Shown here: positions 1 to 5,771 of the stretch, in pieces
Layout of the letters: each line of letters starts with the position of its first letter
How positions within the stretch are numbered: position 1 is the stretch's first letter
Source: Candidatus Rokuibacteriota bacterium
GTDB taxonomy: Bacteria > Methylomirabilota > Methylomirabilia > Rokubacteriales > CSP1-6
Reading direction: 5' to 3'
Assembly: GCA_003220195.1 (NCBI GenBank)
Contig: QHRT01000260.1
Span: forward strand, 17,527 to 23,297
Length of the DNA stretch: 5,771 nucleotides
Notes under the pieces: generated by a model
The model's input: the letters and a program-made list of their open reading frames with translations, nothing else
What the model was told of the DNA's origin: nothing
Databases searched by the model: none
Translations under genes and position numbers: made by a program

Positions 1-1652
1 TCGAGCAGGCGGACGCGCTGTCCGAGGTGGTGATCCTCCACATCAGCGATTTCCAGGGCCAGCTGATCCCGCTCAGCGAGCCGGCGGACACCCTCGGCGC
101 TCCCGCCACCAACCCGCCCTTCGCGATCGGCGGCGCGGCGTTCTTGAAGCCCTGGTTCGAGACCTACAAGAGCGAAGCGGCGCTCGGCAAGCCCAACAAC
201 GACGGTGTGATCGTGCTGACCGCCGGCGACTCGCTCGGCGCGAGCCCGGCGATCTCGGCGTTCTTCGGCGACACCCCCACGGTCGAGATCATGAACATGA
301 TGGGCTTCGACGTCGACGGTCTCGGGAACCACGACTTCGACAAGGGGCAAGACTACCTGCGCCACACGCTGATTCCGCTGGCCAGGTACCCGTTCGTCTC
401 GGCGAACATCGTCGACAACGCGGGCAAGACGCCGCGGGAGTGGTCGCGGTCGCGCGTGTTCAAGCTCGGGCGCGGCGTGAGGCTCGGCATCGTCGGCTTC
501 TCGAACGACGACCTGCCGACGCTGACCAACCCGGCCAACCTGCCGCCGTTCCACGTCACGAACCCCACGGCCGCGGCCGCGTCGACGGATGCGATCGTCG
601 CGATCGGACACCTCGGCGCGACGGGAGGCACGCTGACCGCACCGACGGGGCCGCTCGTCGATCTCGTCGACAACGTCTCGAACGTGGATGCGGTGATCGG
701 AGACCACACGGACTTCCAGGTCTTGACGACGCGGCCGAACGGGGTGCTGGTGACGGAGAACTTCAGCAAGGGCACCCGCTTCACGCGGCTCAGGCTCGTC
801 ATCGGCCCCGGCAACCAGGGCGTTGTCTACAAGACCGCCGACTTCCACGAGCCCTGGGACATCGGCGTCACGCCTGATGCCGCGATCCAGGCGAGGATCG
901 ACGACCTGAACACCCAGCTCGGCCCCATCCTCGCCACGGTGATCGGCAACTCGCCGAAGTTCATCCCGAATGCCGACCAGTGCGGCAACAGCGACGGGCG
1001 GACGTGCGAGTCGCTGATCGGCAATGTCGCCGCCGACGCCATGCGCATTCAGTACGCCGCGATCGGCGTCGAGTTCGCGATCATGAACTCGGGCGGGCTC
1101 CGCACCGATCTCACGTGTCCGACGACGGACAACCCGGACGACTTCTGCCCGGCCTACACGCCGCCGCCGTACCTGATCACGCGTGGCCAGGTGCTCTCGG
1201 TGCTGCCGTTCGGAAACGCCGTGGCCACGCTCACCGTCAATGGCGCCGAGCTCAAGACGATGCTCGAAAACGGCGTCTCGGCGATGCCGGCGGCCCACGG
1301 CAAGTTCCCGCAAGTCTCGGGCCTCTGCTTCACGTACGACATCTCGGCTCCGGCCGGGACTCGCGTCACGTCCGTGGTGCGCCAGGCCGTGGATGGCCGC
1401 TGCACCGGGCCGCCGGTCGACCTGACGGCGGCGGCGACCTACAAGATCGCGGAGAACGACTTCATGGCGAGCGGCGGCGACGACTACCCCGTCTTCGCCG
1501 GCCGCGCGACGACGCAGGACACTATCGACCAGGCGGTGGCCGACTACATCACGGCGCACTCGCCGATCAACCCGGTGGTGAACGCGAACGGACGGATCAA
1601 CTGCACCACCAGCGGCTCACCGTCCTGCCCGGTCCTGATTCCGTCTCCATAG
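1..1652 (+). CDS. Secreted 5'-nucleotidase/UshA-type metallophosphoesterase, 5' partial
   Basis: This is a two-domain bimetal phosphohydrolase that probably dephosphorylates nucleotides or related esters outside the cytoplasm. The frame is open to the left edge, and the GTG codons at 27 and 30 sit inside the first beta strand (VVILHISDF), so the true start and any signal peptide lie upstream. Numbering from the GTG at 27, the metallophosphoesterase domain shows D8-F-Q10, GDS (67-69), GNHDFD (100-105, including the catalytic-type H102 and D105), GHLG (194-197) and GDHTD (225-229). The C-terminal 5'-nucleotidase domain shows CESLIGNVAADAMR (327-340), NSGGLRTDL (354-362), ITRGQVLSVLPFGN (384-397) and ENDFMASGGDDYPVF (476-490). 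Eight cysteines fall mostly in close pairs (319/327, 364/374, 526/534), which suits an exported disulfide-bonded protein. Compared with E. coli UshA as I recall it, Q10 replaces a metal-ligand His and D229 replaces Gln254. Exact substrate is not deducible. The family call is firm. Confidence 0.93.
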   Translation, partial: EQADALSEVVILHISDFQGQLIPLSEPADTLGAPATNPPFAIGGAAFLKPWFETYKSEAALGKPNNDGVIVLTAGDSLGASPAISAFFGDTPTVEIMNMMGFDVDGLGNHDFDKGQDYLRHTLIPLARYPFVSANIVDNAGKTPREWSRSRVFKLGRGVRLGIVGFSNDDLPTLTNPANLPPFHVTNPTAAAASTDAIVAIGHLGATGGTLTAPTGPLVDLVDNVSNVDAVIGDHTDFQVLTTRPNGVLVTENFSKGTRFTRLRLVIGPGNQGVVYKTADFHEPWDIGVTPDAAIQARIDDLNTQLGPILATVIGNSPKFIPNADQCGNSDGRTCESLIGNVAADAMRIQYAAIGVEFAIMNSGGLRTDLTCPTTDNPDDFCPAYTPPPYLITRGQVLSVLPFGNAVATLTVNGAELKTMLENGVSAMPAAHGKFPQVSGLCFTYDISAPAGTRVTSVVRQAVDGRCTGPPVDLTAAATYKIAENDFMASGGDDYPVFAGRATTQDTIDQAVADYITAHSPINPVVNANGRINCTTSGSPSCPVLIPSP

Positions 1653-1665
1653 CTCGAGGGCCGGT

Positions 1666-1692
1666 GGGGCCGCCGCTTCGCGCGGCAGCCCC
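1666..1692 (+). terminator. GC-rich hairpin downstream of the nucleotidase gene
   Basis: Fourteen bases after the nucleotidase stop, GGGGC (1666-1670) pairs with GCCCC (1688-1692). GCCGC (1672-1676) pairs with GCGGC (1682-1686). There is one C-A mismatch between the two helices and a 5-nt loop (TTCGC). This gives a ten-base-pair, all-GC stem. No T-run follows, so it does not look like a classical intrinsic terminator. It could act as an atypical terminator or as a 3'-end stabiliser in a high-GC genome. It separates the nucleotidase from the amidohydrolase gene, which suggests the two are separate transcription units. Confidence 0.45.
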
Positions 1693-1749
1693 CGCGCTGA
1701 GCTGCGCTGACCTTGACACCTTCCCGGGACGCGCGCATCGTCTCGATCC

Positions 1750-3258
1750 ATGCTCCTGATCGCCAATGGCCATCTGCTCGAGCCGGGAGAGGAGCGTCCG
1801 GTCCGCGGCGATGTCCTCATCGACGGCGCGCGCATCGCCGCCGTCGGCGCGGGTCTGGGCTCGCTTCCCGATGCGACCCGTCTCGATGCCACCGGCAAGC
1901 TGGTGCTCCCGGGCCTGATCAACGCGCACACGCACGCGCAGCACAACCTCATCAGGGGGATCGCCGACAGCGTCACGCTGGAGCTGCTCCTCAACGCCGG
2001 CCCCGCGATGTATTCCAATCGCAGCGCCGAGGAAGAGTATCTGTCCGCGCTCCTCGGCGCGGTCGAGATGCTCAAGAGCGGGGCGACGGCCGCGTACGAC
2101 CTGTTCATGCGTCTGCCGAGCCCGTCGCTCGAGGGCATCGAAGCGGTGGTGCGAGCGTACAGCGACGCAGGGATCCGCGCGGTCGTGGCGCCGGCAGTGG
2201 GAGACCTCCTCTTCCACGAGACGGTGCCGGGATTGATGGCGGCGCTCCCCGATGACCTTCGCAAGGAGCTCGAGAGACGTCGCGCGGCTCCCGGCCCGAA
2301 GATCCTGACGATCATGCGGGACGGATTTCTGAAGTATCGCGACGCGGCCGGAGGCCGCGTACGCCTCGCCGTGTGTCCGACGATTCCGGCACACTGCTCG
2401 GACGAGTTCCTGCTCGGATGCAAACGTCTCGCGGAAGAGTTCGACGTCGGCGTCCACACCCATCTCGCCGAGAGCAAGGTGCAGGCGATCAGTGGTCTCG
2501 CACGTTACGGCAAGAGCTTGACGCGCCACCTCGGCGACGTCGGACTGCTCGGTCCGCATCTGACGCTCGCGCACGCCATCTGGATCGACGCCGACGACAT
2601 CGCCCTGCTCGCAGACACCGGCTCATCGGTGGTGCACAACCCCGCCAGTAACATGAAGCTCGGCTCCGGGATCGCTCCGGTCGCCGAGATGCTCGCTCGC
2701 GGAGTGAGCCTCAGCCTCGGCACCGACGGCTCGGGCTCGTCGGACAACCAGAACATGTTCGAGGCGCTCCGGTTCGCCGCTCTGCTTTCGAAGGTGCGGT
2801 CGCCGGACTATCCCGACTGGCTCACCGCCGACCAGGTGTTCCGCATGGCGACGACGGGCGGCGCCAACGCGCTCGGTCTGGGGGATCGCCTCGGACGAGT
2901 GGCGCCCGGCTATCTCGCGGATCTGGTTCTCGTGAACCTCGACTCGATGTATCTGCGCCCGCTCAACCACGTGACGCATCAGCTCGTCTACTCCGAGACC
3001 GGCGCCGCGGTGGACACGGTGCTGGTGGGTGGACGGATCGTCGTCCGCGGCGGCCAGATTCTCACCGTCGACGAGGCAGCCCTCCACAAGAAAGCTCAGC
3101 CCGCCGCCGATCGCCTGCGCGAGGTGAATCGCGCCGAGTGGGCACTTGAACATCGCCTGGCTCCGATCGTCGGCCAGGTCTGCCGCAGCCTCGCCCGCCA
3201 GCCGTATCCGATTCAGCGGTACGCCGCCGTCGACTGGCTCGGCACTCCCGTGACGTGA
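1750..3258 (+). CDS. Metal-dependent amidohydrolase (deaminase/chlorohydrolase-like, MtaD/TRZ-ATZ group)
   Basis: This 502-residue cytoplasmic enzyme is predicted to hydrolyse or deaminate a small N-containing compound, often a purine, pyrimidine or triazine in this group. The N-terminal beta-sandwich strand (ANGHLLEPG, then DVLIDGARIAAVG) leads into the TIM barrel with metal ligands H60-T-H62 in GLINAHTH. Later come H238 and E241 in HTHLAES, H275 in LAHAIW, H296-N297 in VVHNPASNMKLGSG, and D326 in LGTDGSGSSDNQNMFEALR. The sandwich closes with GRVAPGYLADLVLVN and VLVGGRIVVRGG. The set matches mononuclear-metal deaminases. The residue aligning, from memory, with the ribose-contacting Glu84 of Thermotoga MTA/SAH deaminase is S89, so I do not call it an MTA/SAH deaminase. 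The ATG at 1750 starts directly at the family's usual N-terminus but has no clear Shine-Dalgarno. The next gene begins 44 nt downstream on the same strand, which suggests an operon. The substrate is unknown. Confidence 0.9.
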   Translation: MLLIANGHLLEPGEERPVRGDVLIDGARIAAVGAGLGSLPDATRLDATGKLVLPGLINAHTHAQHNLIRGIADSVTLELLLNAGPAMYSNRSAEEEYLSALLGAVEMLKSGATAAYDLFMRLPSPSLEGIEAVVRAYSDAGIRAVVAPAVGDLLFHETVPGLMAALPDDLRKELERRRAAPGPKILTIMRDGFLKYRDAAGGRVRLAVCPTIPAHCSDEFLLGCKRLAEEFDVGVHTHLAESKVQAISGLARYGKSLTRHLGDVGLLGPHLTLAHAIWIDADDIALLADTGSSVVHNPASNMKLGSGIAPVAEMLARGVSLSLGTDGSGSSDNQNMFEALRFAALLSKVRSPDYPDWLTADQVFRMATTGGANALGLGDRLGRVAPGYLADLVLVNLDSMYLRPLNHVTHQLVYSETGAAVDTVLVGGRIVVRGGQILTVDEAALHKKAQPAADRLREVNRAEWALEHRLAPIVGQVCRSLARQPYPIQRYAAVDWLGTPVT

Positions 3259-3290
3259 TCGCCGCTCCCCGAAGATCGACCAATGCAACG

Positions 3291-3305
3291 AAGGAGAACG
3301 TGATG
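3291..3305 (+). promoter_or_regulatory. Strong ribosome binding site and ATG, out of frame with the solute-binding protein body
   Basis: AAGGAG at 3291-3296 lies six bases before an ATG at 3303-3305. This is the best translation start signal in the window and is well placed for the gene behind the amidohydrolase. The ATG reads MATLEPTRDRVSVDGLARW, a plausible leader start, but then runs into arginine-rich nonsense and stops at 3530. The solute-binding protein continues in a different frame from about 3353. One extra base between roughly 3340 and 3356 would join the two frames. Confidence 0.75.
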
Positions 3306-3355
3306 GCGACCCTCGAGCCCACGCGCGACCGCGTCAGCGTAGACGGCCTGGCCCG

Positions 3356-4864
3356 GTGGTGGGCGGCCTGTCCGCCGCCGAGGGGTTGCTCGCGCGAGTC
3401 GTCGGTGCTCAGACGACCGCGAAGACGGATCTCGTGGTCGCGCAGAGCGGCGACATCTCGAAGCTGGATCCGCACCTGGCGACCGGAGTGTGGGCGATCC
3501 CGATCACGTTCAACCTGTACGATCTGCTGACCATCAGAAGGCCGGACGGCAAGCTGTATCCCGGACTCGCCACCGAGTGGCGCTTGCTGAATCCGACCAC
3601 GTGGCAATTCCGGCTCCGGCCGGGCGTCAAGTTTCACAATGGCGAGCCGGTCACCTCGGCCGACGTCAAGTTCAGCATCGACCGGACGTACGACCCCAAC
3701 GTCAAGGTGTCGAGCGTGCGCACCACCTTTCCGACCGTCGATCGCGTCGAGACGCCCGACGCGCTCACCGTCGTCTTCCACACGAAGCACCCGGACGCGC
3801 TCATGCCGGCTCGCCTGGCGTTCTACGGCGGCCACATCCTGCCGAAGAAATATTTCGAGGCCGTCGGCGCGGAGGCGTTCAATCAAAAGCCGGTCGGGTG
3901 TGGACCGCTCAAGTTCGTCGAGTGGGTCAAGGATGAGCGCGTGGTCTTCGACGCCTACCGGGACTACTGGGACGGCAAGATCGATGCTGAGCGCGTCGTC
4001 TTCCGGCCCATCCCCGAGGCGGCGCCGCGCATCGCCGCGCTCCTCAAGGGCGAGGTCGATCTGATCACCAAGGTCCCGCCTGACCACGTCGACCGGATCG
4101 CGAAGCATCCCACGACGAAGGTCGGGCGCGCGCTGTATGCCGGGCTCTACGTCCTGGCGGTGAACTCGAAGCGCCCGCCGCTGGACAACCCGAAGGTGAA
4201 GCAGGCGCTGTCACTGGCGATCGACCGTGAAGCCATCATCAAGGAGCTGTGGCACGGGCAAGGCATCGTCCCGAGCGGCCCCATCGCGCAGGGCGACACG
4301 CATTTCGACAGCGCGCTCCCGCCACTCAAATCCGACGCCGCCCTCGCGCGGCAGCGGCTGAAGGAATCGGGATACAAGGGCGAGGAGATCGTCTTCCAGA
4401 GCACGGTCGGTCTCGTCTCGAACGACAAGCCGATGGCCGAGGCGATCGTCGCCATGTGGCGCGACATCGGCGTCACCGCGAGGGTCGAGATCATCGAGGC
4501 CTCGGTCCGAGCCCAGATGGCCCGGGAGAAATCCTTCAAGGGCATCTTCTGGTCCGACCCTGTCTCGAGCCTGGGCGACCCCGACGGGATGATGTGGCGC
4601 CTCCTGGGGCCGGGCGGGTTCCTCGACTACTGGCGCCATCCTCGCTTCGACGAGCTCGGCCGCGCCGCGCAGTCGAGCGTCGACGAGAAGGTCCGGGGCG
4701 ACGCCTACAGAGAAATGACCCAGATTTTCCTGGAACACCTCCCCTGGATCCCGGTGATCCAGCCGATCGAGTCGTACGGACTCCAGCGATACGTCGACTG
4801 GCGGCCTCACCCGACTCAGCTCATCGAGCTGCGCCGGTTCAACTTCAAATTCGCACGCACCTGA
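3356..4864 (+). CDS. ABC transporter extracellular solute-binding protein, family 5 (peptide/nickel/opine type), start region frameshifted
   Basis: This is the substrate-capturing lipoprotein-like or periplasmic component of a Dpp/Opp-type importer. In the frame from the GTG at 3356 the mature protein seems to begin after LLARVVGAQ (11-19). The family signature follows: LDPHLATG (38-44 region), LYPGLATEW (67-75), TWQFRLRPGVKFHNGEPVTSADVKFSIDR (82-110, the classic SBP_bac_5 block), then GCGPLKFVEW, FRPIPEAAPRIAALLKGEVDL, and NPKVKQALSLAIDRE in the second lobe. Length is normal for the family. The GTG at 3356 has no ribosome site and would give a short, poorly charged signal peptide. The strong site and ATG at 3291-3305 are one frame off, so the real start is probably 3303 with a frameshift or missing base in between. 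No permease or ATPase genes lie in the window. It probably shares a transcript with the amidohydrolase, whose substrate it may deliver. The ligand cannot be read from sequence. Confidence 0.9.
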   Translation: MVGGLSAAEGLLARVVGAQTTAKTDLVVAQSGDISKLDPHLATGVWAIPITFNLYDLLTIRRPDGKLYPGLATEWRLLNPTTWQFRLRPGVKFHNGEPVTSADVKFSIDRTYDPNVKVSSVRTTFPTVDRVETPDALTVVFHTKHPDALMPARLAFYGGHILPKKYFEAVGAEAFNQKPVGCGPLKFVEWVKDERVVFDAYRDYWDGKIDAERVVFRPIPEAAPRIAALLKGEVDLITKVPPDHVDRIAKHPTTKVGRALYAGLYVLAVNSKRPPLDNPKVKQALSLAIDREAIIKELWHGQGIVPSGPIAQGDTHFDSALPPLKSDAALARQRLKESGYKGEEIVFQSTVGLVSNDKPMAEAIVAMWRDIGVTARVEIIEASVRAQMAREKSFKGIFWSDPVSSLGDPDGMMWRLLGPGGFLDYWRHPRFDELGRAAQSSVDEKVRGDAYREMTQIFLEHLPWIPVIQPIESYGLQRYVDWRPHPTQLIELRRFNFKFART

Positions 4865-4869
4865 TCAGG
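4860..4869. repeat. 10-bp perfect palindrome spanning two abutting stop codons
   Basis: CCTGATCAGG contains the TGA stop of the plus-strand solute-binding gene (4862-4864). It also contains, as TCA on the plus strand (4865-4867), the TGA stop of the minus-strand CMD gene. The two convergent genes therefore meet with no intergenic base. No loop or T-run accompanies the palindrome, so it is not a convincing terminator. I see no other terminator between the genes. Confidence 0.6.
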
Positions 4870-5671
4870 CCGGAGGCTTGATGTCCGACTCGATCTGCAT
4901 CCCCTCCGAGAGCGTGTTCAGCGTCGTGTAGTGGTCGACCACGCCGAGAATTTCGAGCAGGTCGTCGTCCCCATCGCCGGCGGCTCTCAAGATCGCGGTG
5001 TGGTACTCGATCATGTACCGTGCGCGCATCGCCATGCTGACGCCGAGCGCTGTGCGCCTCTTGTCGCGCTCGGAGAACGCCGCGGCGCGCATGACGACCT
5101 GCTCCTTGCGCCAGGTCGACGCGAGATAGTGCGGGTTGCGCGCGAGCACGCGCCACAGGAGCGGGATCTCGGCGCGTCCCATCGACGGCGGCACTGCGAC
5201 GGCGATCTCGTCCAGCAGCTTCTTCACTCCCGGATCGTCGACTGGCGGCGTCACCGGCGAGACCAGGCTGCGCTCGCCATCGAGAGACTCGAGGAGAAGA
5301 CCGGCTGCCGCGGTCGCCAGCGCACGGCTGTGCTCGGTCACCGCCATCAGCTCCGTCACGCCGATTTCGTCCAGGCCGAGCCGCATCACGGCGGCCACGT
5401 GTGAATCGATTCAGTAGTGACAGGCGTTGGCGACCGAGACGGCGGTGGCGATCAACTCACGCTGCAACGGCGTGAATCGGCCGCGCTGCATCAGCGCGCG
5501 AGAGCGCTCCCAGTTCGCGGCCAGATAGTCACCCGAGTGGCCCATGCACCGCCAGATGTTCGAGACGGCCGTGGCGCCGAAGACGCGGCGCTCGCGCCGG
5601 AGCACGGCATCGAAGATCTCTTTCGTCTTGCCCGCGACCGCCGACGGATCGACCAGTCTGATCGTCGTCAT
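4865..5671 (-). CDS. AhpD-like carboxymuconolactone decarboxylase (CMD) family selenoprotein with CxxU motif (in-frame TGA at codon 87)
   Basis: This is a predicted thiol/selenol redox protein of the AhpD/CMD fold (alkylhydroperoxidase-like), 268 residues if the internal TGA is read as selenocysteine. The start ATG at 5671 has GAGGAG five bases upstream. The helix-rich N-terminal half carries the AhpD signature E72-x11-C84-H-Y-U87-x3-H91 (ELIATAVSVANAC, then HYU, IDSH), with spacings matching M. tuberculosis Glu118/Cys130/Cys133/His137 as I recall them. The TGA (5413-5411) replaces the second cysteine, and the same frame runs on to a TGA at 4867-4865. A SECIS-like hairpin follows it. The second half repeats the first at a constant offset of 133 residues (DYLAANW 48-54 versus HYLASTW 181-187; H91 versus H224). 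It is degenerate: A217xxM220 replaces CxxU and R205 replaces E72. The alternative is a nonsense mutation or sequencing error splitting the gene. The exact placement and the hairpin favour selenocysteine. The physiological substrate is unknown. Confidence 0.85.
5379..5413 (-). promoter_or_regulatory. Candidate bacterial SECIS element with UGA selenocysteine codon
   Basis: On the minus strand, the TGA (5413-5411) is followed after 15 nt by GCCGC (5395-5391), a 6-nt loop CGUGAU (5390-5385) and GCGGC (5384-5380). A G-U wobble pair (5396/5379) closes the base. The apical loop begins at the 21st nucleotide after the UGA and has G as its second base. Bacterial SECIS elements recognised by SelB have a short apical loop with a G in the first two positions at about this distance. 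The E. coli fdhF hairpin is placed very similarly. An alternative pairing of GGCCG with CGGCC is possible. GC-rich DNA makes chance hairpins common, so the weight comes from the combination with the CxxU context. Confidence 0.68.
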
Positions 5672-5676
5672 GGCTT

Positions 5677-5682
5677 CTCCTC
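5677..5682 (-). promoter_or_regulatory. Ribosome binding site deciding the CMD gene start
   Basis: GAGGAG on the minus strand sits five bases before the ATG at 5671-5669. It fixes the start there, rather than at an in-frame upstream alternative start at 5704 that would add eleven residues (MGHARAIRGEA) unlike the family. The predicted N-terminus MTTIRLVDP is typical of CMD proteins. The site is strong, which indicates the gene is well translated despite the internal TGA. Confidence 0.8.
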
Positions 5683-5690
5683 GAATCGCT

Positions 5691-5735
5691 CGCGCGTGAC
5701 CCACTCCCGCGTGCCGCGTGGTCGCGTCACGCGCG
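5691..5735. repeat. Perfect 10-bp inverted repeat in the leader of the CMD gene
   Basis: CGCGCGTGAC (5691-5700) and GTCACGCGCG (5726-5735) are exact reverse complements separated by 25 bp. CCAC (5701-5704) and GTGG (5718-5721) can extend the helix with a four-base bulge. In RNA of either strand this would form a strong stem-loop. For the minus-strand gene it lies nine bases upstream of the Shine-Dalgarno, between the putative -10 box and the start codon. A third copy of the core GCGTGAC occurs at 5764-5770. It may be an operator for a dimeric regulator, a leader hairpin, or a chance product of high GC. Confidence 0.5.
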
Positions 5736-5753
5736 CTGGCTCGGAACGCGCTT

Positions 5754-5759
5754 ACTATA
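5754..5759 (-). promoter_or_regulatory. Possible -10 promoter box for the CMD gene
   Basis: TATAGT on the minus strand (5759-5754) is a five-of-six match to the sigma-70-type TATAAT and the only such AT-rich site in this very GC-rich leader. It lies about 82 bp upstream of the ATG. The -35 region would fall beyond the right edge of the window, so the promoter cannot be confirmed. The surrounding ACTATAGT is an 8-bp palindrome, so a plus-strand -10 for a gene to the right is equally possible, but no good plus-strand -35 is visible at the right spacing. Confidence 0.35.
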
Positions 5760-5771
5760 GTCGGCGTGACC

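Noticed and set aside
1713..1741. TTGACA at 1713-1718 as a -35 box for the amidohydrolase gene
   Set aside because: The matching position 17 bp downstream (CATCGT) is a poor -10, and the start codon at 1750 would leave almost no leader. A chance match is likely.
3340..3365. Programmed -1 ribosomal frameshift joining the ATG at 3303 to the solute-binding frame
   Set aside because: No slippery heptamer or poly-A/poly-T run is present in the switch region, and a frameshift inside a signal peptide is not known for this family. A missing base is simpler.
3062..4108. Minus-strand open frame of 348 codons, and other long antisense frames (such as 1597-2574, 4211-4810 and plus-strand 4931-5404)
   Set aside because: They lie opposite genes with clear family motifs, cross gene boundaries, and have biased arginine/aspartate-rich composition with no recognisable domain. 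They are shadows caused by high GC.
4865..5398. A separate 177-codon minus-strand gene starting at the GTG at 5398
   Set aside because: There is no ribosome site before this GTG. Its N-terminus is the middle of a CMD domain, and its frame is identical to the upstream stub across one TGA. It is the downstream part of the selenoprotein.
5411..5413. TGA reassigned genome-wide to Trp or Gly, as in some uncultured lineages
   Set aside because: The amidohydrolase, the solute-binding gene and the CMD gene itself all end at TGA at the expected family C-termini, so TGA is a normal stop here.
1..5771. tRNA, rRNA, CRISPR array, insertion sequence or prophage attachment site
   Set aside because: No direct-repeat array, terminal repeats, transposase-like protein or tRNA-like cloverleaf was seen. 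The window is filled by four genes with short gaps.

Overview
The window is about 5.8 kb of very GC-rich DNA, with G or C at most third codon positions. It is densely coding and carries no RNA genes, CRISPR arrays or insertion sequences that I can see. It looks like a chromosomal segment from a free-living high-GC bacterium of the soil or groundwater kind, but the sequence does not fix the phylum.

Layout: (1) Positions 1-1652 (+) hold the 3' part of a secreted metallophosphoesterase of the 5'-nucleotidase/UshA type; its start lies off the left edge. A strong GC hairpin follows at 1666-1692. (2) Positions 1750-3258 (+) encode a metal-dependent amidohydrolase of the deaminase/chlorohydrolase group. 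(3) After a 44-nt gap comes an extracellular solute-binding protein of the peptide/nickel ABC-importer family, ending at 4864. Its best ribosome site and ATG (3291-3305) are out of frame with the body of the protein (3356-4864), so the 5' end holds a frameshift or a base error. (4) On the minus strand, 5671 down to 4865 encodes an AhpD-like carboxymuconolactone decarboxylase (CMD) family protein. It is interrupted by a single in-frame TGA at 5413-5411. Its stop codon directly abuts the stop of the solute-binding gene.

The main discovery is this fourth gene. The internal TGA falls exactly where the second cysteine of the AhpD CxxC redox motif belongs (C84-H-Y-[TGA]87, with E72 and H91 at the canonical spacings). 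The frame stays open for another 181 sense codons of family-like protein. A hairpin with a G in its 6-nt loop lies 15 nt after the TGA, as a bacterial SECIS element should. The best reading is a 268-residue selenoprotein with a CxxU redox centre. It is also an internal duplication whose second half has lost the redox residues.

Functionally, the amidohydrolase and solute-binding protein probably form one transcription unit for capture and hydrolysis or deamination of a small organic compound. The nucleotidase would release phosphate or nucleosides outside the cytoplasm. The selenoprotein is a separate, convergent unit, probably in thiol/peroxide redox chemistry, with its own leader containing a perfect 10-bp inverted repeat.
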